NCBI GenBank assembly: GCA_964415195.1
Contig: CAYPYD010000003.1
Location: forward strand, 1 to 64,000
Reading direction: 5' to 3'
DNA from: WTXA01 sp964415195
GTDB lineage: Bacteria > Bacillota > TC1
DNA: 64,000 nucleotides
Made by a program: the position numbers and the translations under genes. Numbering within the stretch: the stretch's first letter is position 1; every line of letters starts with the position of its first letter. Under the pieces are notes generated by a model, which did not search any database, was not told where the DNA came from, and saw nothing but the letters and a program-made list of their open reading frames with translations. Of the stretch, positions 17,665-26,582 are shown one piece after another.

Positions 17665-19470
17665 ATGACTGATTTAAGTAATATAAGAAATTTTTGTATC
17701 ATTGCCCATATAGATCACGGCAAGTCTACATTAGCAGATAGATTAATTGAATATACTGGAGCTGTAGAAAAAAGAGATATGACCAAACAATTGTTAGACC
17801 AGATGGATCTTGAACAAGAAAGAGGCATAACAATTAAACTGCAGGCTGTAAAAATGAAATATTTTGGAGATGATGGTAAAGAGTATTTGTTGAATTTGAT
17901 TGATACTCCTGGTCATGTTGACTTTACATATGAAGTTTCAAGGAGCCTGGCAGCTTGTGAAGGTGCTCTTCTTGTTGTTGATGCTTCACAAGGTATAGAG
18001 GCTCAGACTTTGGCTAATGTTTATTTAGCTTTGGAAAATAATCTGGAAATAATACCGGTAATAAATAAGATTGACTTACCTAGTGCTGAACCAGAAAAAG
18101 TTAAGCAAGAAATTGAAGATATAATTGGTTTGGATACTTCTAATGCCATATTAACCTCAGCAAAGACTGGTGAAGGTACTAAGGCAATATTAGAAGCTAT
18201 TGTTAAATATGTACCTGAACCAATCGGTGATTATGAAGCTCCATTGAAGGCTTTAATATTTGATTCAAATTTTGATGCCTATAAAGGTGCTCTTTCCTAT
18301 GTTAGAATTATGGATGGCTCAGTTAAAAAAGGTATGAAAATTAGAATGTTTGCTACTGGTAAGGAATTTGAAGTTACTGAAGTAGGTATATTCGAACCTC
18401 TCCATAAAGCTGTAGATGCCTTAAAAGCCGGTGAAGTAGGCTATATAGCTGCCAGTATTAAGAAAGTAGCTGATACTAGAGTTGGTGATACTATAACTGG
18501 TGCTGCTAATCCCTGTAAGGAGCCGCTAGAAGGTTATAAGAAAGCTGTTCCAATGGTTTATTGTGGTCTTTATCCAATTGATAACGATCAATATAATGAT
18601 TTGAAGGATGCTCTTGAAAAACTACAATTAAATGATGCTTCACTGTTATTTGAACCTGAAACCTCAAGTGCTTTAGGTTTTGGCTTTAGATGTGGTTTCT
18701 TAGGTTTATTGCATATGGAAATTGTACAAGAAAGGTTAGAACGGGAGTATGACCTTACTTTGATTACTACAGCTCCAAGTGTTATTTTCAATGTACATAA
18801 AACAGATGGAACTATGGTTCAAATTGATAGTCCAGCTCTCCTACCTGATATAAGATTGGTTGATTATCTTGAAGAACCAATGGTTAAGGCTTCAATTATG
18901 GTGCCTAATGAATATGTTGGTACAGTTATGGATTTATGCCAGGATAAAAGAGGTTTGTTTATTAATATGGAATATATTACTCCTAAGAGGGTTATTTTAT
19001 CATACAAGTTGCCTCTTGGTGAGATTATTTATGATTTCTTCGACCAGCTTAAATCACGTACTAAAGGCTATGCCAGTCTAGATTATGAGTTGGCAGGTCA
19101 TGAAAGATCAAGTCTTGTGAAGCTTGATATATTACTAGCAGGTGAGATTATTGATGCCTTATCCTGTATTGTACATAGAGATAAAGCCTATCATAGAGGA
19201 AGAGCTTTAGTTAGTAAGTTAAGGAAGCTTATTCCAAGGCAACAGTTTGAAGTGCCAATTCAAGCTGCAATAGGTGCCAAAGTTATTGCTAGGGAAACTG
19301 TTAAAGCAATGCGTAAGGATGTTCTTGAAAAATGTTATGGCGGAGATATATCCAGGAAAAGAAAACTTCTTGAAAAACAGAAGGAAGGTAAAAAAAGAAT
19401 GAAACAGGTCGGCAGAATAGAAGTGCCTCAGGAGGCCTTTATGGCGGTGTTAAGTTTAGATGATGAATAA
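17665..19470 (+). CDS. lepA: Elongation factor 4 (LepA)
   Basis: Ribosome-associated translational GTPase that back-translocates or remodels stalled ribosomes. The 601 residues are full length. G1 is AHIDHGKSTLADR, switch 2 is DTPGHVDF, G4 is NKIDLP, and the C-terminal LepA-specific region has YHRGRALVSKLR and RQQFEVPIQAAIG. It has its own promoter and overlaps hemW by 11 bases. The lepA-hemW order is conserved in Bacillota; the usual hrcA-grpE-dnaK genes that follow are absent here. Confidence 0.97.
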   Translation: MTDLSNIRNFCIIAHIDHGKSTLADRLIEYTGAVEKRDMTKQLLDQMDLEQERGITIKLQAVKMKYFGDDGKEYLLNLIDTPGHVDFTYEVSRSLAACEGALLVVDASQGIEAQTLANVYLALENNLEIIPVINKIDLPSAEPEKVKQEIEDIIGLDTSNAILTSAKTGEGTKAILEAIVKYVPEPIGDYEAPLKALIFDSNFDAYKGALSYVRIMDGSVKKGMKIRMFATGKEFEVTEVGIFEPLHKAVDALKAGEVGYIAASIKKVADTRVGDTITGAANPCKEPLEGYKKAVPMVYCGLYPIDNDQYNDLKDALEKLQLNDASLLFEPETSSALGFGFRCGFLGLLHMEIVQERLEREYDLTLITTAPSVIFNVHKTDGTMVQIDSPALLPDIRLVDYLEEPMVKASIMVPNEYVGTVMDLCQDKRGLFINMEYITPKRVILSYKLPLGEIIYDFFDQLKSRTKGYASLDYELAGHERSSLVKLDILLAGEIIDALSCIVHRDKAYHRGRALVSKLRKLIPRQQFEVPIQAAIGAKVIARETVKAMRKDVLEKCYGGDISRKRKLLEKQKEGKKRMKQVGRIEVPQEAFMAVLSLDDE

Positions 19471-20596
19471 AAGGACAGGGATTTATGTTCATATTCCTTT
19501 TTGTCTGAAGAAGTGTAGTTATTGCGACTTTATATCTAATTCGAACTATGAAATTGAAGACCAATATTTTGATAAGCTAATATCTGAAATACAATATAGG
19601 GGTAATGAGGATAGTAGTAGTGATAGATTAATAAATACCGTATATTTTGGTGGTGGTACTCCATCTTCAGTCAAATCGGATAATATTAGAAAAGTCGTTA
19701 ATGCGCTAAAAGAAAATTTCGATTTAGCTAATTTAGAGGAAATGACTATTGAAGTAAATCCAGGAACCTGCAATAATACTAACATACAGGATTACTATGA
19801 AATGGGCTTTAATAGATTATCAATTGGGGTCCAATCCTTTGATGAAGATATGTTGAAGAGGCTTGGCAGAATCCATAATAGGGCGAATATCTATAAAACT
19901 TTGGATATAGCAAAAAGAGTTGGTTTTAAGAATATATCGATAGACCTGATGTATGGCTTGCCTGATGATAGTCTTGAGAGGCTGGAAAAGGATCTGGAGC
20001 TTGCAATGGAAATGAATCTTCAGCACATATCTACCTATGGTTTGATTGTTGAAGAGGGTACTAAGTTTTTTGATGAGATGAATGAGGGGAGACTATTACT
20101 CCCAGAAGAAGAACTCCTCCTTGATATGAGAAAGTTGATAAATGAAAAATTGCTTAGTTCCGGTTTTAAGAGATATGAGATAGCTAACTATGCCAAGAAT
20201 GGTTATGAATCAAAGCATAATCTGATTTATTGGAATAATGATGACTATTATGGTTTTGGTTTAAATAGTACAACCAAAGTTGAAGATAGTAGGTATATGA
20301 ACGAACCTGATATAATAGAATATATTAGTTCGAATGAATTTAGAAAATATAATCTGGAAGAAATTACTGAAGAGATGAAAATTGAGGAAGCTATCTTTTT
20401 AGGACTTAGATTGGTAGAGGGTATTGATTTAGTTGCTTTTTTTAACAGATATAATATAGATATTAAAGATAAATATAGAAAAGTCATTGATGAACTTATA
20501 GATATCAAGGCAATGTGTTTAAGTGATAGGGCTTTAAGACTTACAGATTATGGATTTGAAATTTCAAACTATTGTCTTGCCAAGTTCTTATCATAA
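19460..20596 (+). CDS. hemW: Radical SAM heme chaperone HemW (coproporphyrinogen dehydrogenase-like)
   Basis: A 378-residue radical SAM protein. The cluster motif CLKKCSYCDF (C-x3-C-x2-C) lies at about residues 16-25, with YFGGGTPS next and HNLIYW later, a pattern of the HemW group rather than true HemN. The family binds heme and transfers it to respiratory proteins. The start is one of two adjacent ATGs (19460 or 19463) inside the end of lepA. Whether this anaerobe makes heme cannot be told from the window. Confidence 0.9.
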   Translation: MMNKRTGIYVHIPFCLKKCSYCDFISNSNYEIEDQYFDKLISEIQYRGNEDSSSDRLINTVYFGGGTPSSVKSDNIRKVVNALKENFDLANLEEMTIEVNPGTCNNTNIQDYYEMGFNRLSIGVQSFDEDMLKRLGRIHNRANIYKTLDIAKRVGFKNISIDLMYGLPDDSLERLEKDLELAMEMNLQHISTYGLIVEEGTKFFDEMNEGRLLLPEEELLLDMRKLINEKLLSSGFKRYEIANYAKNGYESKHNLIYWNNDDYYGFGLNSTTKVEDSRYMNEPDIIEYISSNEFRKYNLEEITEEMKIEEAIFLGLRLVEGIDLVAFFNRYNIDIKDKYRKVIDELIDIKAMCLSDRALRLTDYGFEISNYCLAKFLS

Positions 20597-20605
20597 GGAG
20601 GAAGT

Positions 20606-23600
20606 ATGGAAACGTTAAGATTAGGAATGGATGTAGGCTCAACAACTGTTAAGGTTGTTGTAGTGGATAAGGATGATAATTGTCTTTTTAAATCATATGA
20701 AAGACACTATTCGGAGATATTAAAAACCGGGATAGATATGCTAAAGGCCGTTATGGTCATGTTTCCCGACTATAGTTTTAAAATGATGTTCAGTGGTTCT
20801 GGTGGAATGGGACTGGCTGAAAAGTTAAAGATGCCCTTTGTTCAAGAAGTTATTGCTTTAACAGAAGCAATTGAGAAATATATACCAGAGACCGATGTGG
20901 CTATTGAACTTGGTGGTGAGGATGCTAAGATTACTTATCTTGGACCAAGTAGCGAGCAGAGAATGAATGGTGTTTGTGCTGGTGGTACAGGTGCTTTTAT
21001 TGATCAGATGGCTCAATTGATGCAAGTTGAAGTTGACGAGTTGAATAATCTTGCCAAGCAGTATAATACGATTTATCCGATAGCATCCCGTTGTGGGGTG
21101 TTTGCTAAGTCTGATGTGCAACCTTTAATTAATGAAGGTGCTGCAGTTTCTGATATAGCAGTATCTATATTCCAGGCGGTAGTTAACCAAACTATAAGTG
21201 GCTTGGCCTGTGGTCGTCCAATTAGGGGTAGGGTAGCCTTTTTAGGAGGACCATTAACCTTTATGTCAGAATTAAGAAATAGATTTATTGAAGTGCTTAG
21301 ATTAACTGGTGATGATATTATATTTCCTGAAAACTCACAGTACTTTGTGGCTCTGGGAACTGCTGAGCTGGTTAAGAAGGAAGAACAAGAATTCAAGTTG
21401 GCTGAAGTATTAAGTGCTATTGCCGATAGGGATATTTCATCTGAGAATATTTCTACTCTGCCTCCACTTTTTAAGGATGAGGCTGAGTACCAAGAGTTTA
21501 AAGAGCGTCATGCCAAGGCGAAAGTTGACAGGGTTGATTATGTAAATAGTAAACCTCCGTACTTTCTTGGGATAGATGCAGGTTCGACTACTAGTAAGAT
21601 GGCTTTGATAGATAATAATGGAGCATTGGTTTGGTCTTTTTATGGAAGCAACGAAGGGAAGCCTTTATCTAATATAGTTCTGCAGTTATTGAATTTGTAT
21701 AAGGATATTCCAAAGATAAAAATTGCCAGGTCAGGTGTTACTGGTTATGGTGAAGGTTTAATTAAGGCTGCTCTTCAAGTTGATGAAGGTGAGATTGAAA
21801 CTGTAGCTCATTTTAAAGCTGCTAATTTCTTTCAGTCTAATGTAGATTTTATTCTTGATATTGGTGGCCAGGATATGAAGTCTCTGCAGGTTAAGGATGG
21901 AGTTATTACAAGTATTATGTTAAATGAGGCTTGTTCTTCAGGTTGTGGTTCTTTTATTGAGACTTATGCTAATTCTTTATCTATACCGGTTAAGGATTTT
22001 GCACAGAAAGCTTTACTTTCACCGAGTCCAGTTGATCTTGGTACCAGGTGTACTGTTTTTATGAATTCAAAGATTAAACAGGCACAAAAGGATGGGGCTA
22101 GTATTGGTGATATTTCTGCTGGTGTTTCTTATTCAGTTATTAAGAATGCTTTGTATAAGGTTATTAAATTAAAGAATACTGCTGAGCTTGGTTCTAAGGT
22201 TGTGGTTCAAGGTGGTACTTTTTATAATGATGCTGTTTTAAGGGCTTTTGAGCTTATTACTGAGAGGGAAGTTATTCGTCCGGATATTGCTGGTATTATG
22301 GGTGCTTTTGGTATGGCTCTAATATCTAAGGAAAGATATAGCGAGGATGAGGATAGTACTTTACTTGGTCAAAAGGATTTGAATAAGTTTAATTATGAAA
22401 ATGATATGAGACGTTGTGGCCTTTGTGGTAATAATTGTCTTTTGACTATAAGCACTTTTCCTACTGGGGATTATTTTGTTTCTGGTAATAGGTGTGAGAG
22501 GGGTGCTGGTATAGCTGAGGATGCTAAGAATAAGTTGCCTAATATTTATGAGTATACTTATAATAGGTTGTTTAGTTATTATCATCCTATGGATAAGGCT
22601 TTAGCTAGAAGAGGGACTATTGGGATTCCTAGGGCTTTGAATATTTATGCTCATTATCCTTTGTGGTTTACTTTTTTTAATGAATTGGGCTTTAGGGTGG
22701 AGCTTTCTAATAGGAGTTCTAAGAAGGTTTATGAGTCTGGTATGGATTCTATTCCTTCTGAGTCTATGTGTTATCCTGCTAAGATTACTAATGGTCATGT
22801 GATGAATCTTCTTAAGAAGGGTGTTAAGACTATTTTTTATCCTTCGATTCCTTATGATATTAAGGAGGAGGAGACTGCTGAGAATCACTATAATTGTCCG
22901 ATTGTTACTAGCTATCCTGAAGTTATTGAAAATAATATTGATGAGATTAGAAATGAGGATATTACTTTCATTCATCCTTTCTTGCCTATATATAATCAGA
23001 GTAAGATGGCTGTGAGGCTTTATGAGTCTTTGAAGAAGGATTTTAATATTAGTAAGAAAGAGATTGTGTATGCTTTGGAAAAAGGGTATGCAGAACTTGC
23101 TAGATATAAGAGGGACATTGAGGAGAAGGGTGTAGATACTGTTAATAAGATGCGTGAGAAGGGTATGCGTGGGGTTGTTCTTGCGGGTAGGCCTTATCAT
23201 GTGGATCCTGAGATTCATCATGGAATTCCTGAGATGATGACTCAGCTTGGTTTGGTTGTTCTGTCAGAGGAGTCTATTTCCAAGCTTGCTGAGGATAAGG
23301 ATCATCTTCGTGTTGTTAATCAGTGGGTTTATCATTCTAGGTTGTATAATGCGGCTGAGTTTGTTAAGAATGAGCCTAATATTGAGCTGGTACAGCTTAC
23401 TTCTTTTGGTTGTGGTCTTGATGCTATTACTACTGATCAGGTTAAGGAGATTTTGGATAGGCATGGTAAGTTGTACACTTTAATTAAGATTGATGAGATT
23501 AATAATCTTGGTGCTGCCAGGATTCGTGCTAGGTCATTACTTGCTGCTATGAATGAGAGAACTAAGAATTTAGATGATTTTGAGACTAAGCCGGTTTTGA

Positions 23601-24871
23601 AGACTCCTACTTTTAATAAGGGTATGGAGGATTATACTTTGTTGGCGCCTCAGATGTCTCCTATTCATTTTCAGTTTTTGAAGGAGGCTTTTAGATATCA
23701 TGGCTATAAGTTAGAGGTTCTTGAGGAACTTTCTAATGTTGGTATGGATTTAGGTTTGCAGTATGTTAATAATGATGCTTGTTATCCTACTTTGGTAGTT
23801 ATTGGGCAGGTGCTTGAGGCTCTAAGAAGTGGTAAGTATGATAATGATAAGGTTGCTATTTTGATGACTCAGACTGGTGGTGGTTGTAGGGCTACTAACT
23901 ATATTGCTTTGATGACTAAGGCTTTGCATGATGCTGGTTTTCCTAATATTCCTATTATTCCTATTACTGCTTCTAATAATTTGGAGAAGTCTACTGGGTT
24001 TAAGATGAGTATGGGCTTTTTGCATAGGGTTTTGATGGCTATTATCTACGGTGATGTGCTGCTTAGGGTTTATAGGGCTACTAAGCCTTATGAGGCTGAG
24101 GCTGGTGCTACTGAGGCTCTTTATAGGAAGTGGACACAAAAGTGTGATGAGTCTGTCTATAAGGGTAAGTTTAAGCAGTTTTCAACTAATTTGAAGAGGA
24201 TTGTTGAGGAATTTGACGAGCTGCCTAGGCTTGATATTAAGAAGCCTAAGGTTGGTATTGTTGGTGAGATTTTGGTTAAGTTTCATCCTTTTGCAAATAA
24301 TCAGGTGGTTGATTTCTTGGAAAAAGAGGGTGCTGAGGTTGTTGTTCCTGATCTGTTGGATTTCTTCCTTTATTCCCTATACAGCAATATTTTCAGGTTT
24401 GATAAGCTGGCTGGTAAGAAGAAGGAGAAGACTTTGGCTAATTGGGCTATTAGTGCTTTGGAGGTTTATAGGGGTTCTGCGAGGAATGCTCTTCGTAGGT
24501 CTAAGCATTTCCATGAGCAGGCTACTATTGGTTCCTTAACAGAGGGTGCTAAGCCTATTTTATCTTTAGGTAATAGTATGGGTGAGGGTTGGTTCCTGAC
24601 TGGTGAGATGGTTGAGTTGATTGATAGTGGTGTGGAGAATATTGTTTGTGTTCAGCCTTTTGGTTGTTTGCCTAATCATATTACTGGTAAGGGTGTTATT
24701 AAAGAATTGCATCAGAGGTATAGGGATGCCAATATTGTTGCGGTTGATTATGATCCTGGTGCCAGTGAGGTTAATCAGCTGAACAGGTTGAAGCTTATGA
24801 TGTCTAAGGCATTCAAGAATATGAATAATCTTGATGAAGGCAAAAGAAGACAAACTAATAAAAAAAACTAG
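20606..24871 (+). CDS. Giant acyl-CoA dehydratase activase-related protein (two ASKHA ATPase domains + DUF2229/HgdB-like regions)
   Basis: A 1421-residue protein of a family widespread in Clostridia whose function is unknown. Domain 1 (about 1-265) is a BadF/BcrA-type ASKHA ATPase with LGMDVGSTTVKVVVV and cysteines in NGVCAGGTGAF and SRCGVFAKSD. Domain 2 (about 315-580) repeats this with FLGIDAGSTTSKMALID, NEACSSGCGSF and GTRCTVFMNSK. A Fe-S-like motif RRCGLCGNNC (C604, C607, C611) follows, then a DUF2229-like region with IGIPRALNIY and SESMCYPAK and an HgdB-like C-terminal half with ACYPTLVVIGQ and TGGGCRATNY. The activase is thought to transfer an electron by ATP hydrolysis. No dehydratase subunits adjoin it. 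AAGGAGG precedes the ATG. From about 21,840 on, codon usage becomes strongly G+T-rich, unlike its own 5' third. Confidence 0.85.
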   Translation: METLRLGMDVGSTTVKVVVVDKDDNCLFKSYERHYSEILKTGIDMLKAVMVMFPDYSFKMMFSGSGGMGLAEKLKMPFVQEVIALTEAIEKYIPETDVAIELGGEDAKITYLGPSSEQRMNGVCAGGTGAFIDQMAQLMQVEVDELNNLAKQYNTIYPIASRCGVFAKSDVQPLINEGAAVSDIAVSIFQAVVNQTISGLACGRPIRGRVAFLGGPLTFMSELRNRFIEVLRLTGDDIIFPENSQYFVALGTAELVKKEEQEFKLAEVLSAIADRDISSENISTLPPLFKDEAEYQEFKERHAKAKVDRVDYVNSKPPYFLGIDAGSTTSKMALIDNNGALVWSFYGSNEGKPLSNIVLQLLNLYKDIPKIKIARSGVTGYGEGLIKAALQVDEGEIETVAHFKAANFFQSNVDFILDIGGQDMKSLQVKDGVITSIMLNEACSSGCGSFIETYANSLSIPVKDFAQKALLSPSPVDLGTRCTVFMNSKIKQAQKDGASIGDISAGVSYSVIKNALYKVIKLKNTAELGSKVVVQGGTFYNDAVLRAFELITEREVIRPDIAGIMGAFGMALISKERYSEDEDSTLLGQKDLNKFNYENDMRRCGLCGNNCLLTISTFPTGDYFVSGNRCERGAGIAEDAKNKLPNIYEYTYNRLFSYYHPMDKALARRGTIGIPRALNIYAHYPLWFTFFNELGFRVELSNRSSKKVYESGMDSIPSESMCYPAKITNGHVMNLLKKGVKTIFYPSIPYDIKEEETAENHYNCPIVTSYPEVIENNIDEIRNEDITFIHPFLPIYNQSKMAVRLYESLKKDFNISKKEIVYALEKGYAELARYKRDIEEKGVDTVNKMREKGMRGVVLAGRPYHVDPEIHHGIPEMMTQLGLVVLSEESISKLAEDKDHLRVVNQWVYHSRLYNAAEFVKNEPNIELVQLTSFGCGLDAITTDQVKEILDRHGKLYTLIKIDEINNLGAARIRARSLLAAMNERTKNLDDFETKPVLKTPTFNKGMEDYTLLAPQMSPIHFQFLKEAFRYHGYKLEVLEELSNVGMDLGLQYVNNDACYPTLVVIGQVLEALRSGKYDNDKVAILMTQTGGGCRATNYIALMTKALHDAGFPNIPIIPITASNNLEKSTGFKMSMGFLHRVLMAIIYGDVLLRVYRATKPYEAEAGATEALYRKWTQKCDESVYKGKFKQFSTNLKRIVEEFDELPRLDIKKPKVGIVGEILVKFHPFANNQVVDFLEKEGAEVVVPDLLDFFLYSLYSNIFRFDKLAGKKKEKTLANWAISALEVYRGSARNALRRSKHFHEQATIGSLTEGAKPILSLGNSMGEGWFLTGEMVELIDSGVENIVCVQPFGCLPNHITGKGVIKELHQRYRDANIVAVDYDPGASEVNQLNRLKLMMSKAFKNMNNLDEGKRRQTNKKN

Positions 24872-24973
24872 TAATCAAACAAAACACAACAAACAAATAA
24901 AAAATAAACCAAGACATATAATACAAACAAACAAAATAATATAAGAATAAATAAAAAAATTTACAATTCCATG

Positions 24974-25002
24974 AAGGGCATACCAGGGGTATGTCCTTTA
25001 TA
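24974..25002 (+). terminator. Probable terminator hairpin after the activase gene
   Basis: An 11-bp stem (24974-24984 with 24988-24998, one G-T pair) with a 3-nt loop, followed by TTATATA rather than a pure T run. It lies 100 bases after the stop codon, behind an A-rich stretch (24872-24960) that contains almost no G. Confidence 0.55.
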
Positions 25003-25016
25003 TACTTTAGATTGCT

Positions 25017-25046
25017 CATGTGATATTATATATCCACGTGATATTA
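25017..25046. repeat. Two 12-bp direct repeats upstream of the AIM24 gene
   Basis: CATGTGATATTA (25017-25028) and CACGTGATATTA (25035-25046) differ at one base and are spaced 18 bp start to start. They lie 38-67 bp before the ATG and could be an operator or part of the promoter region. No regulator is known to me for this motif. Confidence 0.4.
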
Positions 25047-25083
25047 GTTTAGATTTTATTTTTTTGGAGATGGAGGCGCGGGA

Positions 25084-25806
25084 ATGAAGTATCAGTTGAG
25101 TAATAATGGGTCTTTTGCTTTGGTTACTATACAGTTGGCTAAAGAGGAGGAAGTTAAGATAGAGAGAGGTTCTATGGTTTATCATAATGGTAATGTTACT
25201 TTAGAGGCTAGGATGAATAGCAGTAGTAAGAAGAGTGTTTCTGTTTTGGGGAGTATGTTGAAGTCTGTTGCTAAGTCAGTAGTGAGTGGTGAGAGTTTTT
25301 TTGTTACTGTTGTTAGGAGTTCTTCTGATGATGGTGAGATTAGTATTGCTCCTCCTTCTATTGGTGCTATTAGGGAGCTTGTGATTGGTGAGTCTAATTG
25401 GTTTTTGAATGATGGTGTCTTTTTGGCTTGTGATAGTTCTGTTGAGTATAGTATGAAGAGGCAGTCTTTGGGTAAGGCTGTTTTTGGTGGTACTGGTGGT
25501 TTTTTTGTTATGGAGACTTCTGGTGTTGGGGTTATGTTAATTAGTTGTTATGGTGATATTGTGGAGATTGATCTTGATAGTTCGAGTAAGTTTGTTGTTG
25601 ATAATAGGCATGTTCTTGCTTGGGAGAATTCTTTGAGTTATGATATTAGGGTTGCTTCTGGGATGTTTGGTTTTGCTACTGGTGAGGGTTTGGTTAATGA
25701 GTTCAGTGGTAAGGGTAAGATTTTGATTCAGACTAGGAATATTGAGGGGTTTGCTGCTATGGTGGCTGCTTGTAAGACTCATGGTCAGGGTTTAACTTTT
25801 TCTTAG
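25084..25806 (+). CDS. AIM24/TIGR00266 family protein
   Basis: A 240-residue beta-rich protein that I assign to the AIM24 family (tryptophan RNA-binding-attenuator-like fold) from the N-terminal pattern with GSMVYHNGNVTLEAR and the C-terminal GEGLVNEFSGKGKILIQTRN. The bacterial function is unknown. No signal peptide or TM segment is present, so it is cytosolic. GGAGATGGAGG lies just before the ATG. The whole gene shares the G+T-rich codon style of the 3' part of the upstream activase gene (GGT, GTT, AAG, GAG, ACT dominate), suggesting a shared cause. A terminator follows. Confidence 0.85.
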   Translation: MKYQLSNNGSFALVTIQLAKEEEVKIERGSMVYHNGNVTLEARMNSSSKKSVSVLGSMLKSVAKSVVSGESFFVTVVRSSSDDGEISIAPPSIGAIRELVIGESNWFLNDGVFLACDSSVEYSMKRQSLGKAVFGGTGGFFVMETSGVGVMLISCYGDIVEIDLDSSSKFVVDNRHVLAWENSLSYDIRVASGMFGFATGEGLVNEFSGKGKILIQTRNIEGFAAMVAACKTHGQGLTFS

Positions 25807-25844
25807 GTAGGTACAAACATTTATTATGATGAGTTTATTAAAGT

Positions 25845-25878
25845 AATAGGGGGAGCTTAAGGCTCCCTATTTTTTTGT
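25845..25878 (+). terminator. Rho-independent terminator after the AIM24 gene
   Basis: A GGGAGC/GCTCCC stem extended by AATA/TATT with a small GG bulge, followed by TTTTTTT. It starts 38 bases after the stop. Confidence 0.9.
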
Positions 25879-25916
25879 CTAAAATATTATTAACGATTAA
25901 ATCAATTGAAAATTGA

Positions 25917-25934
25917 ATATATATATATATATAT
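25917..25934. repeat. (AT)9 dinucleotide tract
   Basis: Nine uninterrupted AT units lie in the A/T-rich spacer upstream of the lectin gene, 10 bp before the -35 element of its best promoter. Such a tract can change length by slippage and could tune expression, but that is inference. Confidence 0.8.
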
Positions 25935-25943
25935 CATAATATA

Positions 25944-25972
25944 TTGAAATATGTTTGAATGCATGATATATT
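25944..25972 (+). promoter_or_regulatory. Promoter for the lectin-rhs locus
   Basis: TTGAAA (25944-25949), a 17-bp spacer and TATATT (25967-25972) with TGA directly before it (extended -10). It lies about 57 bp before the lectin ATG, which has GAGGTAATAAG as its ribosome site. Confidence 0.65.
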
Positions 25973-26029
25973 TACATCAATATGATAATATAACATACTA
26001 AAATCCAGAATAGAAAAGAGGTAATAAGA

Positions 26030-26569
26030 ATGAAGAAAACCAAATATCTAATCTTGGCACTGGCTATCGGGATGATAAGTACTGCAGTCTTTGCCTTCCA
26101 AATTAATAACAAAGTAGAAGCAGTAGTGCCTGGAGGTATAATACCTGATGGTACCTATGTAATTCAGTGTCTACACTCTGGTAGGACAGTTGATAGCACT
26201 TTAAGTGGAGTTACTGGAACTCAAATACTCCAATGGGGATACAATGGTGGAGGAAATCAAAAATGGCAATTGGAGCACCTCGGAAATAATCAATACAAGA
26301 TTACCTCGGTTTTCAATCAGAAGGTTTTAGATGTTGCGGGAAATAGTATGTTAAATGAAGCAATGATAGTAACCTGGACAGCTTCAGGAAACAATAATCA
26401 GAAATTCATATTAGAAGAGAGAGGATATAACTCCTATGCTATTAAGAGTGTAAGCTCAGGTAAATACATGGATGTGCTAGGTCCTTCATACATCAACGGT
26501 GGACTTATCGGTCAGTATACTGGGACCAATGGTGAGAATCAAACATTTGTCTTCTTAAAGCAAAATTAG
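26030..26569 (+). CDS. Secreted ricin-type beta-trefoil lectin domain protein
   Basis: A 179-residue protein with a clear signal peptide (MKKTKYLILALAIGMISTAVFAF, shown here as positions 1-23) and a single ricin-B-like beta-trefoil domain (about 40-178). The three repeats carry the Q-x-W/F signature as NQKWQLE, NQKFILE and NQTFVFL. Such domains bind carbohydrates at the cell surface or on targets. There is no catalytic domain and no sortase or cell-wall anchor. It is 13 bases upstream of the giant rhs gene and probably co-transcribed, so it may act as an accessory adhesin for the RHS protein (inference). Confidence 0.85.
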   Translation: MKKTKYLILALAIGMISTAVFAFQINNKVEAVVPGGIIPDGTYVIQCLHSGRTVDSTLSGVTGTQILQWGYNGGGNQKWQLEHLGNNQYKITSVFNQKVLDVAGNSMLNEAMIVTWTASGNNNQKFILEERGYNSYAIKSVSSGKYMDVLGPSYINGGLIGQYTGTNGENQTFVFLKQN

Positions 26570-26582
26570 GATAGGAAGGACT

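Noticed and set aside
22361..24853. Several long - strand frames (up to 206 codons) opposite the activase gene
   Set aside because: They arise because the G+T-rich coding strand leaves few stops on the A+C-rich complement. They have low-complexity Ile/Leu/Asn/Thr composition and no ribosome sites.
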